Under the pieces are notes generated by a model. It saw only the letters and a program-made list of their open reading frames with translations, ran no database searches and was not told where the DNA came from. A DNA stretch of 44,680 nucleotides from Candidatus Ruminococcus intestinipullorum (lineage in GTDB: Bacteria; Bacillota; Clostridia; Lachnospirales; Lachnospiraceae): positions 1-44,680 of the forward strand of contig JAHLFA010000072.1 of NCBI GenBank assembly GCA_018883985.1. Reading direction: 5' to 3'. Positions within the stretch are counted from its first letter, which is position 1. Each line of letters begins with the position of its first letter. This document shows, piece by piece, positions 16,860 through 26,019 of this stretch. Made by a program: the position numbers and the translations under genes.

Positions 16860-19800
16860 ATGGCAGTTGTAGTAGATGTAAAGTCTTCTTATAAAGGAGA
16901 ACAAAAAGTAAGGAATGCTATAGAAGAATTTTTTACTGATGATACAGTTGTATATAACAATCGAGAGGTGAATGGAAGAGAATATGACATATGTCTATTA
17001 GTTAAGGATGTATGTGTATTTATTGTTGAAGTAAAAGGATGGCTTGCAAGTAAAATCAAAGTTCACGGAGTAGATGAAATAGAGGTAGAGGGATATGAAG
17101 AGTGGCAAACCTCTCCCAAAAAGCAAGCAAAATCATATTGCATTCAGTATTTTTCAAAAATAAAAAAACAATTTGGATCAAGCCCATTAGTTGTAGATTT
17201 AGTTGCATATCCTTTTATAACTAAAGAACAGTATTACAGCAGTAGATTGGATATTATTTCAGAAGAACAATTTACAATTTTTGAGGATGATTTGCAGGAT
17301 CAGAATTCTTTAAAGAGAAAATTTCAAGCTGCTTTTGATGAAAAAAAGGGCATACCACATGCAGAATTGGATGCAGAGTTTTTAGGTCGAATTAGAAGGT
17401 TTGAAGAACCTTCTTTTGATGATTCGAGCGCTGAAGAGTTCAATCAGGTGTATTCTGAGTTGTCAATTTTTCCAAATACTGTCGATGAGGAACACATAAA
17501 GAAAATTATTACAGCTTATTTCAAAGGGATAAAGCAAATACTATTTGTGTCTCAGAAATCTACATTTGATGCATTCTTGCGAGAATTAGATTCAACATAT
17601 AAAAAAGAAAACATTGAGCCAGGAGACAAGATAAAAGTTGGATATAAGAATGGTGTAGATCTTAAAAGAGTAAGTGAGTTGTATAGAACGTTTAATTTTG
17701 AAATTTATCTGATTGAGGGATTAGGCGCGCAATGTGGAGAAAACATCACTATTGAAGAGGGAAGAGTATCAGATAATACGGGCTTGCTGTCTTGGATTGC
17801 AAATCACTCGAATTTTAATTTTCAACAGTATTGTGTAGAACATGCATCACCGGAGAAAAATACTCTGGTAGAAGCAGGAGCAGGAACTGGAAAAACATAC
17901 TCTATGGTTTCTAGAGTCGCGTATTTATGTAATAAAAGAAGAAATAATATTTCGTGTATTGAAGATGAACTCGCCATGGTTACTTTTACAAATGATGCTG
18001 CAATCAATATGAAAAAACGATTAAAGCAAATGTTTGTAAACTATTATATTTTGACCGGAAAAGAGTGTTATCTGCAGTATGTTGAGGGAGTCGATCGAGC
18101 AAACATTTCTACAATACATAAATTTTCTTTGGAACTTTTGAGAAGTGCGTCTTTTTATACAGGATTAGGTACTACTTTCAGAATTTCATCTGACGAATAT
18201 GGACGAGCAAAAATATATGATTTATATCTTAGTAAGTTTTTAGAAGAAAAAGAGGAAGAAAATTCCAATTTTATTAGTGAGATTCCGGTTCCGATTTATG
18301 ATTTGAAGAAAAAAATAATTGGAATAGCAGATCGTTTACTTCAGAAGAGTGTAAATTTAGTAGATATTAAAGCGGAAGAAATGGGAACGACTATAGATAA
18401 CACATTACCGTATTTCAATGAAATACTTCAGAATGTGGTTTTCCCTGCAGAAATAGAATATCTTTCAGCTATGAATGAAAAGAATGCAATGGATTTGAAA
18501 GAATGTATTATTCTTCTAAATCAGGTGCTGGCTTATGGTGCTGATAATATTGTCAATTTGAAGCTGAGATATCTATTCATTGATGAATTCCAAGATACAG
18601 ATGATGTACAGATTGAAACATTTCAGAAACTCCAGAAGTGTATTGCTTCAGATTGTAGGCTGTTTGTAGTTGGCGATTTGAAGCAGAGTATTTACCGCTT
18701 CAGAGGTGCTAGGCTGAGTGCGTTTGATCAATTGAAAGAATACAAAAAATATGAGTGGGAGATATTCCATCTAAATATTAACTATCGTACAGATGCAAGG
18801 TTACTGGATTTGTATGATTCGATTTTTCAAAAAATGGGGGAGGATGGGTATCTACCTTATAACAAAGATAATGATCGTCTTTCAAGTGGAAAAATATTTG
18901 AGAGTGATGATAATGAGCTTTTACAGTGTGTTCCATGTCATGGAAAAGATCAGGATGTATTTTTTGATTGCTTGTTTGACATCTTAGATATCCAAAATCG
19001 AAAACTAAGTGAAATCATAAAAAGAGAAAAGGATAAGGGAAAGAAACTAAGCATAGAAGAACGTACTATTGCAATCTTAGTGCGTAGTAATTGGCAAACA
19101 GATAATATTTTAAAAGAGGCGAAGAAGAGGTCGGTAAATATTGAAATTAAATCTGGTGGAGATTTGTTTCAATTGGAGTCTACACAGGACCTGTTTAAGT
19201 TAATTCTAGCAATAGAAAATGCGCAAAATCCAGTTTACCTTGTGAATTTTATAGAATCTAATTATACGGATTTAACTTTGGATTATCAAAAATTTCATGG
19301 GCTGTCAGAAAATGAAAAACTTCTTAAATTGAATAGAATTCTTGATGAGTTTTTTATGCTTAGGATGAAAAAAAGCTGGCAAGAAGTGTTAAATGAAGTG
19401 TATGCAAAACCAGTATTATTTGCACTGAAACATATTTATGACGCGTTAGAGCCATGGAAGACTTATAGTAAGAATTCGATAGAACAATCCTTCTATATGG
19501 AAAACTATGATTATCTGTTGGAAAAGATAATAAAGTTTGCGAAAATTGATTCTTTAACTATCAATCAAATATCAAAATACTTGGAGATTAATATTTTGAG
19601 TAGACAGCAGGAACTCTCTCGGATGCCAGAAGTTGATGAAGATGGGATCCATATTATGTGCACAACAGTACATAAATCAAAAGGTCTTGAGTATGGAACT
19701 ATTGTGCTCCCATATACATCGGAAGATATAGGGGATATTCGAAAAGTAAAATTGGACGCAAATTATTCTAAATCAAAGTTGGCGTATACGGTTCAGTTTG

Positions 19801-19979
19801 AAAACAAAGTTAGAGAACGTAATTCAAATTATGATGAAAAAATAGAAAAGGATGAGCAGATTGCCGAGGAGTCTAGAATTCTATATGTTGCTCTAACGAG
19901 AGCAATTAGAAATTGTATTTGGATTATGAATTTAGATAGAAGCGTTCCTATTAGTTGGGGAACATTAATGGAGGAGTAA
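16860..19979 (+). CDS. NERD-nuclease/UvrD superfamily 1A helicase
   Basis: 1039-residue protein. The N-terminus is a NERD-type nuclease domain: D43 (REYDICLL), E57-V-K59 (IVEVKGW). The helicase core has Walker A GAGTGKT (K345), Walker B IDEFQDTDD (D575/E576), motif III GDLKQSIYRFRGA, motif IV NYRTD, motif V TTVHKSKGLEYGTIVLP and motif VI ESRILYVALTRA. It ends about 30 residues after motif VI, so it lacks the C-terminal RecB nuclease of AddA. The next ORF starts two bases after its stop and looks like AddB, suggesting a two-subunit DNA end-processing machine. AAAGGAGAG supports the ATG at 16860. Confidence 0.88.
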   Translation: MAVVVDVKSSYKGEQKVRNAIEEFFTDDTVVYNNREVNGREYDICLLVKDVCVFIVEVKGWLASKIKVHGVDEIEVEGYEEWQTSPKKQAKSYCIQYFSKIKKQFGSSPLVVDLVAYPFITKEQYYSSRLDIISEEQFTIFEDDLQDQNSLKRKFQAAFDEKKGIPHAELDAEFLGRIRRFEEPSFDDSSAEEFNQVYSELSIFPNTVDEEHIKKIITAYFKGIKQILFVSQKSTFDAFLRELDSTYKKENIEPGDKIKVGYKNGVDLKRVSELYRTFNFEIYLIEGLGAQCGENITIEEGRVSDNTGLLSWIANHSNFNFQQYCVEHASPEKNTLVEAGAGTGKTYSMVSRVAYLCNKRRNNISCIEDELAMVTFTNDAAINMKKRLKQMFVNYYILTGKECYLQYVEGVDRANISTIHKFSLELLRSASFYTGLGTTFRISSDEYGRAKIYDLYLSKFLEEKEEENSNFISEIPVPIYDLKKKIIGIADRLLQKSVNLVDIKAEEMGTTIDNTLPYFNEILQNVVFPAEIEYLSAMNEKNAMDLKECIILLNQVLAYGADNIVNLKLRYLFIDEFQDTDDVQIETFQKLQKCIASDCRLFVVGDLKQSIYRFRGARLSAFDQLKEYKKYEWEIFHLNINYRTDARLLDLYDSIFQKMGEDGYLPYNKDNDRLSSGKIFESDDNELLQCVPCHGKDQDVFFDCLFDILDIQNRKLSEIIKREKDKGKKLSIEERTIAILVRSNWQTDNILKEAKKRSVNIEIKSGGDLFQLESTQDLFKLILAIENAQNPVYLVNFIESNYTDLTLDYQKFHGLSENEKLLKLNRILDEFFMLRMKKSWQEVLNEVYAKPVLFALKHIYDALEPWKTYSKNSIEQSFYMENYDYLLEKIIKFAKIDSLTINQISKYLEINILSRQQELSRMPEVDEDGIHIMCTTVHKSKGLEYGTIVLPYTSEDIGDIRKVKLDANYSKSKLAYTVQFENKVRERNSNYDEKIEKDEQIAEESRILYVALTRAIRNCIWIMNLDRSVPISWGTLMEE

Positions 19980-19980
19980 G

Positions 19981-22635
19981 ATGTCAATTGTAATCTATAC
20001 ATACCACGATCCATATAAAATAGATCAAGAACCATATTGGGATGAGATTAAAAATTGTCCTTACTTTTGTTCGGCACAGACATTAGTCAATGGTTTGCGA
20101 AGCCACTATAAGGGAAAATTTGATGGTGGACGTGTTTCAACTGTAAAAATTCTTACAGACTCTCTTTATGCTGATTGGGCAAGTCCTGCGTGGATTGTAA
20201 AGCAACATACTGATATTGACAATATAATTAATTCTGGTTTTTCAACGGATCTTTCAGAGTCAGAGCGAATCAATATCGGCAGAGCTTTTCTGTTTAACAG
20301 AGCTGATGTGTTTGCAAGCATTAGAGCAATGTTTGAATTAAATGTGGATCCAAGCGCAATATTAAAAGATAAACTTACAAAAGAGCAGAGATTCATTTGG
20401 GGTATATATCAAAAAATACTTGCTTCCGAAGTGAAAAAAGATTTCTATCTTGCTCAAAGTTTAGCAGAAGAAGAAATTGATGAAGGATTGCGTAGGGCCA
20501 TGACGGCAATACAAGAGGATTATGATTTTTCGGATGTCAATCTGGATACGATTGTTATTCATGGAGTACATCAGTTTAATCCAATTACGCTTCGGGCCAT
20601 TGATGAATTACAGAAATATAAAAATGTTATTCTGCTATTTAATTATCAAAAACAGTATAAGAACGTATATCAAACATGGTTTGATATATATTCCGCATTT
20701 GACTGCAAAATAATCGATTATGATCGAAATGAATTCTTAGCAACAGATTCATCAACGGTAAGCTATAGAGGAAATGTTTTGGCTGATCAGCTTGGAAAGC
20801 TTGTTAATGGACAAAGGAGAGCAATCACTGTAGACGAGCCGTATGAAGTAATCGAGTTTGATAACATGACAGAGTTTGCCGGCTATGTTGCAGATATTTT
20901 TGAGGAAGCAGAACGAAAGGATCCTCAAAAACCTATGCATCATATGAGAGAGCAGATTTATGCGGCAAATAGTTCTGCGAATGATATATTGAAAATTTAT
21001 TTTCCGGAACAATTTGGGGAACGCCAGTTTTTGAATTATCCAATAGGGCATTTTTTCCTTGCAATTGCAAATATGTGGGATCCGGAAAAAAATGAAATTT
21101 TCATATCAGATATAAATGATGTCAGAGAATGTCTTGGAGCAAATATTCTTTCAGAAGATGTACTGGGACAATTGGTATCAATTTTTGGAAGAATCCAGGC
21201 TTTGTTTGATGGGTGTGTGTCAATCAAACAAATGAGAAAAAGATTGAAATCGCTGAAAAAGAATATGAAATACATTACAGATTCATTAGAACAAGAATAT
21301 GTGAGTCATATATCTTATTACGCTGTTACAAGGAATGAAATAGAGAAGCTTAGTGGTGCATTAGAAGAATTGGAAGATATAGTATCTCATTTTTATGAAG
21401 ATTTTGAGAATACTACACACAATTTCCGAGAGTTTTACAGAAAATTGAAAAACTATTTGCAAAGCGATATTTTAGGAGATCGTGAGCTTTCAGAAGAGTT
21501 CGCAGATATTTTGAGAAGAGTTTTGTCAAGGTTAGAAGAAGTAGAGAGTATTGATGCATCGGCTTCCTTTGAATGCTTAAAATCTACGATGTCCATTTAT
21601 TTGCTTCAAGAATCAAAACCAGGGAGAAGTGCTAACTGGATTGTGCGTAATTTCGAACAGATTGACGGTGATATTCTGCGAAGCGGTCATGAAGATCCGA
21701 ATATTATCTATCACTTCGCTTGTCTTGAAGATGAGGATGTGGGCGCTGTAAAAAAAGCAGAATTTCCATGGCCGCTAAATGATGAATTTTTTGAAGTGGC
21801 CCAGAACCCGGTTGATTGGAAATATCAAGTTTATGTTAAGTGCTGTAATGAATACAAAAATTTTAAAAGGTATGCACTGATTTATGGATTGGAATTTAAT
21901 CGTGCCAAGTTCAAATTATCTTATGTGAAAAGAGACGGTGATAGAGAAAGAGAACCTTATTATCTTCTTAATATATTGGGAATCAAAAAGAAAAAGTATT
22001 CAAGCCATAAGGTATCAAAAAGACTTGAAAACACTTCACATATTGAAATAGAAAATGGAGCAACTGGTTCATTTGATGCATATGACTATTATCGTTATCG
22101 CATATGTAAATATAGATTTTTGATGGAGTCATTAGTTGAGAGTAATACAGTATATAAAGACAATTTTCTTCTGCTAAAATATCTTGAGGTGATGCTCGAA
22201 AATGCAATCAAGGAGGATATGCAAGGAAAGCCAATTAGTGAGGCAATCATAATTGATAAGTTGGATGAAAAATATGAAGAGCTAAAGAGATTTTTCCCAT
22301 TTGCTCAAAGTGTAAATCGAATGGATGTTATTAACAATATTCGAAATAGATTGGTGAGTGGGAAGGCAAAGAAGTTTTCAGTGTTATCTTCAGAAGAGCG
22401 TCGTTACATGATGATTCGAGAGTTATTTATCCATAAAAAACTAGAGAATTCGAAAAATGCTGGCGTGGATATAATGCAAGATAAGTTTCCGAATGTTAGC
22501 GCGGAACAGATAGCCGAGAAACTGAATCAGGAGATGCTTAAGGGAGTAGACTACATGGTTAATGTCGATGCATGGTGTCAATTCTGTGCAAATCGAGAAT
22601 TGTGTACTGCTTACTATAGCAAATCAAGAGATTGA
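19981..22635 (+). CDS. AddB/RexB-like partner protein
   Basis: 884-residue protein with distant resemblance to AddB/PD-(D/E)xK exonuclease subunits. Features are a beta-strand plus acid/aromatic block (IVIHGVHQFNPITLRAIDEL), a long helical middle, and a C-terminal Cys cluster (WCQFCANRELC) like the iron-sulphur cysteines of AddB/Cas4 nucleases. I see no Walker A motif, so it is not an active helicase. I also could not find a clear GxxD...ExK nuclease triad, so catalysis is uncertain. It is positioned to act as the structural partner of the NERD-UvrD protein. The family assignment needs a profile search. Confidence 0.6.
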   Translation: MSIVIYTYHDPYKIDQEPYWDEIKNCPYFCSAQTLVNGLRSHYKGKFDGGRVSTVKILTDSLYADWASPAWIVKQHTDIDNIINSGFSTDLSESERINIGRAFLFNRADVFASIRAMFELNVDPSAILKDKLTKEQRFIWGIYQKILASEVKKDFYLAQSLAEEEIDEGLRRAMTAIQEDYDFSDVNLDTIVIHGVHQFNPITLRAIDELQKYKNVILLFNYQKQYKNVYQTWFDIYSAFDCKIIDYDRNEFLATDSSTVSYRGNVLADQLGKLVNGQRRAITVDEPYEVIEFDNMTEFAGYVADIFEEAERKDPQKPMHHMREQIYAANSSANDILKIYFPEQFGERQFLNYPIGHFFLAIANMWDPEKNEIFISDINDVRECLGANILSEDVLGQLVSIFGRIQALFDGCVSIKQMRKRLKSLKKNMKYITDSLEQEYVSHISYYAVTRNEIEKLSGALEELEDIVSHFYEDFENTTHNFREFYRKLKNYLQSDILGDRELSEEFADILRRVLSRLEEVESIDASASFECLKSTMSIYLLQESKPGRSANWIVRNFEQIDGDILRSGHEDPNIIYHFACLEDEDVGAVKKAEFPWPLNDEFFEVAQNPVDWKYQVYVKCCNEYKNFKRYALIYGLEFNRAKFKLSYVKRDGDREREPYYLLNILGIKKKKYSSHKVSKRLENTSHIEIENGATGSFDAYDYYRYRICKYRFLMESLVESNTVYKDNFLLLKYLEVMLENAIKEDMQGKPISEAIIIDKLDEKYEELKRFFPFAQSVNRMDVINNIRNRLVSGKAKKFSVLSSEERRYMMIRELFIHKKLENSKNAGVDIMQDKFPNVSAEQIAEKLNQEMLKGVDYMVNVDAWCQFCANRELCTAYYSKSRD

Positions 22636-22648
22636 TTGGAGAGATGTT

Positions 22649-25600
22649 ATGTTGGTAGAAAAAATGTATGTAAGATGTCCTGCCGACAAAGAGAGTATGA
22701 CAGACCCTCGTGTATTTGTGTGTGGACAGATTACAAAAGTGGACCAATTTAAGAAAACAGTTAAGGTGAGAATATATGATCCATTAAGTTATTTGATGTT
22801 TTTTGAAAATCTTCCAAAGGGAGAAATAGAAATTCCACAAAGCATGGCCCAGCGTTGTACATTCTTCCTGGGATCCAGTGTATTTGCCAAGAATCGTCGA
22901 TGTAAAGTTTTATCCTGTGTACGAGCAAAAGATCAGTTTTACTACTATTATTTGCAGGATGAAGAGAGTAAGGAGATATTCCGCCAATGTGAGAAAAATA
23001 TAGTTGCAGCATTTAACAACGGGAGAGTGGATCCTACAGAGCAATTAAAACGGTATGAATTTCAAAATCCATGTTGGTATTTAGGGCATTCAATTGTATC
23101 CAAAAGCATGAATGTCTTAGATAATTCTATTTATGGTTTTAAAGAATTGGCGGGTTCTAAAATATACTTATTACCTCATCAGGTGAATTCTATTATGAGA
23201 TGTTTGCAGGAAGAACCTTGCCGTTATATGCTTGCCGATGAAGTTGGAATGGGAAAAACAATAGAAGCTATTTCTGTTTTTAAAATATATATGAAAGACA
23301 GAAGTGATAAAAAAGCATTGATCATTGTTCCAGAGACTTTAAAGGAACAGTGGATAACAGAACTGTTTTTGAAATTTAACATTGAGCAAGGTGAGGATAG
23401 TAATCACAATTGCGTGGTTGTGAAAACCATAAGTGAAATTAGTCTGCTTGATCAAAACACTAGTTGGGATTTTGTAATCATAGATGAGGTACATAGATAT
23501 CTTTCAGATTCCGGACAATATGAGTCTATTCATAATATTAGTAGGAGAACAAGAAATATTTTGTTATTGAGTGCAACACCAGTTCAACAAAGAAGAGCTG
23601 AATATTTGGGTTTGCTCAGATTGCTTTTGCCAAGCAAATATGATTCGTTTACGGAGGAAAAGTTTGGTGAATTAATAGACAAACAGAGCCATATTATACA
23701 GAAAACAGCACTTATCCTCGATGATTTAAGTGATTTTGAGGAGACAATAGACGATGCAATTGATGAGGAAGAAGACCCTCATGAATCTGAAGATTGTCAG
23801 GATTTGTTCGAAGAGATTCAAGAGGGATTAGAAGAAATCTGTGATGATTTAGATGATAGCAGATTGAATGAGTTGTTTGAGGCGATTTCATTTGAAGAAA
23901 ATGATCTGGGTGTATATGCGATTAAAGTTATGATTTCGTATATATGCAGTAATTATCAGATTGAAAGTAATATTATCAGAAATAGAAGAAAGTTATTAGA
24001 AGTAACTGAAGATGATGAAAGATTACTGCCAATTCGAGAATTAGAAACACAGACATATGAATTAGATAGTGATAAAAATGTATACGAGGCATTGACATAT
24101 GAATTATTAAGTAATTGGATTTTAGAGATTACTAAAGAAAATAGTCAATGTGTTGAGTCGATTATTAGGCCGTTATTAAGTGCATTTTTTAGTTCTCCAT
24201 GGGCTTTTGAAGATGCTATCAAGGAAGTGGAGCAAAAAGGCGTTCATGTAAGTGAAGGGATTAAGATTAATGCCGAAAGATGGAAAAGTTTTGAGCAAAA
24301 TATAATAAATGAAATCTCTAAAGTGATTGATGATCCTGATTACTATTTGGACTTCTATTCAACCAGATTACTTACGGTTATTAATGCAGTTTATGAAGAA
24401 CTGTTCGATCAAAAAATTGTATTGTTTACTAATTACAAGGGAACATTTGATGCTTATCGAAAGATATTAGAAGGCATTTTTTCGAAGGGAGAGGTTAGTT
24501 TCTTTGGAGCTGGTATGTCAAAGGACGAGATCGAACTAAATGCTTATAGATTTCAAAATGATAGAAGTTGCAGGATAATGCTTTGTGATTACACTGGTGG
24601 AGAAGGAAGGAATTTTCAGTGTGCGGATTATATCGTCCACATCGATCTTCCTTGGGACGCCAATATGATTGAGCAGCGAATTGGTCGATTGGACCGATTA
24701 GAAAGAGATCCTTCGAGACCAATAGTTCATTCTGTTGTGATTTATACATTGGAAACATTTGAAGAAGCATTGTTTAATTTCTGGAACGAAGGACTAAAGA
24801 TATTTACTCAATCTTTAAGCGGAATGGAAATCATCATGAAGGAAATCAATAGTGAAATAATTTCTGCAATTCAGAATGATTTCAAACATGGCCTTTTTGA
24901 AAAAATTCCTGGAATTATAGAGTCGGCTGATGAAATGCGTGCAACCGTTAGAAAAGAGCAAAATTTCGATGCGGCAGGATTTATTTATCGACCAATGTAC
25001 AACGAATTGAAACGCTTGATAGATTACTACTCTCAAAACGAAAATGAGCTGTTTGCGAATACGATGACAAATTGGGCAAGTTTAGCAGGATTTCATGGTA
25101 CAACAAGTAAGCTAGGAATAATTACGTATTCCGCAAGTTCGTTTGTTCCTAAATCAGCGATAAATGCTTTACTTATTCCACCTAGATGGAATGAATATTT
25201 GAATTCAGCACAGAACGCTTTTACTACTCGTGTTCAAGGAGCATATGATCGTTCGAAAGCAATCAAAAATGTTGCTGGTTCAATAAGAGGTACATTTATT
25301 AGAAAAAAAGCTATTGAAAATGATTACCTTCATTTCTTTGCACCAGGGGATGCCGTTTTTGATTGTATTGTTGATAATGCGATTCATTCTTGTAAAGGGC
25401 AAGCTAGTGCTTTCGCGTTTCAGTCCAATCTAGATTGGACAGGATTAGTGTTTACGTGGTCACTGGCACCAAACATTGATTATCTTATGGATAATGGTGT
25501 TTCTGTCTATGCGTTAAGCCCGTATAGAAATTACTTGATGTCTGAGCAAGTTGTTGTTGCTGTTTCGATAAAGAACGATGATGAAATCGACGACAATCAA

Positions 25601-26017
25601 GTTGTTCGAGAGTATATGCGCCTTGTGGAGTCTGGATTCAAGCCCCAAAATGTTGTGCATCTTGGGAAACGTGGAGGTGGACATGGATTCTTAAAAGATG
25701 AAATAGATGGAATGAGCAATATTGATTGGTTTAAGCAAGAGTATTCCGAAGAAAATTGGATTGATTTAGTAGACAACGCAAAAAAAGAAGCTTCAGAGAA
25801 GGCAATGGATGTTTTTGTACGAAGATCCAATATACGTGGAGCTAGAGAAGAAATGGAAAGGACACTTTCAGAAAGAGCTGCGAATGCGGATTATTTTGGT
25901 ATCTCGCAAGAAGGGCTTGAAGAATTAAAAGAGACTCAGGCTATTATTCTAAATGCAATAAAGAGACCAAGATTAGTTTTAGAATCAGCTGCGTTTGTAT
26001 GGATGGGTAAAAACTGA
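22649..26017 (+). CDS. RapA/SNF2-like helicase, DpdE-like
   Basis: 1122-residue superfamily 2 ATPase. Walker A is DEVGMGKT (K203), Walker B DEVH (D279-H282), motif III LLSATPVQQ, and motif VI QRIGRLDRLER, the RapA/HepA pattern. A very acidic insert (DDAIDEEEDPHESEDCQD) lies between the two RecA lobes. The C-terminal ~350 residues are unassigned. GGAGAGA supports the ATG at 22649; the track start (22562) lies inside the previous gene. Size, order and neighbours match DpdE, the SNF2-type protein of the 7-deazaguanine DNA restriction cluster; the assignment is from memory of domain order, not alignment. Confidence 0.75.
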   Translation: MLVEKMYVRCPADKESMTDPRVFVCGQITKVDQFKKTVKVRIYDPLSYLMFFENLPKGEIEIPQSMAQRCTFFLGSSVFAKNRRCKVLSCVRAKDQFYYYYLQDEESKEIFRQCEKNIVAAFNNGRVDPTEQLKRYEFQNPCWYLGHSIVSKSMNVLDNSIYGFKELAGSKIYLLPHQVNSIMRCLQEEPCRYMLADEVGMGKTIEAISVFKIYMKDRSDKKALIIVPETLKEQWITELFLKFNIEQGEDSNHNCVVVKTISEISLLDQNTSWDFVIIDEVHRYLSDSGQYESIHNISRRTRNILLLSATPVQQRRAEYLGLLRLLLPSKYDSFTEEKFGELIDKQSHIIQKTALILDDLSDFEETIDDAIDEEEDPHESEDCQDLFEEIQEGLEEICDDLDDSRLNELFEAISFEENDLGVYAIKVMISYICSNYQIESNIIRNRRKLLEVTEDDERLLPIRELETQTYELDSDKNVYEALTYELLSNWILEITKENSQCVESIIRPLLSAFFSSPWAFEDAIKEVEQKGVHVSEGIKINAERWKSFEQNIINEISKVIDDPDYYLDFYSTRLLTVINAVYEELFDQKIVLFTNYKGTFDAYRKILEGIFSKGEVSFFGAGMSKDEIELNAYRFQNDRSCRIMLCDYTGGEGRNFQCADYIVHIDLPWDANMIEQRIGRLDRLERDPSRPIVHSVVIYTLETFEEALFNFWNEGLKIFTQSLSGMEIIMKEINSEIISAIQNDFKHGLFEKIPGIIESADEMRATVRKEQNFDAAGFIYRPMYNELKRLIDYYSQNENELFANTMTNWASLAGFHGTTSKLGIITYSASSFVPKSAINALLIPPRWNEYLNSAQNAFTTRVQGAYDRSKAIKNVAGSIRGTFIRKKAIENDYLHFFAPGDAVFDCIVDNAIHSCKGQASAFAFQSNLDWTGLVFTWSLAPNIDYLMDNGVSVYALSPYRNYLMSEQVVVAVSIKNDDEIDDNQVVREYMRLVESGFKPQNVVHLGKRGGGHGFLKDEIDGMSNIDWFKQEYSEENWIDLVDNAKKEASEKAMDVFVRRSNIRGAREEMERTLSERAANADYFGISQEGLEELKETQAIILNAIKRPRLVLESAAFVWMGKN

Positions 26018-26019
26018 GA

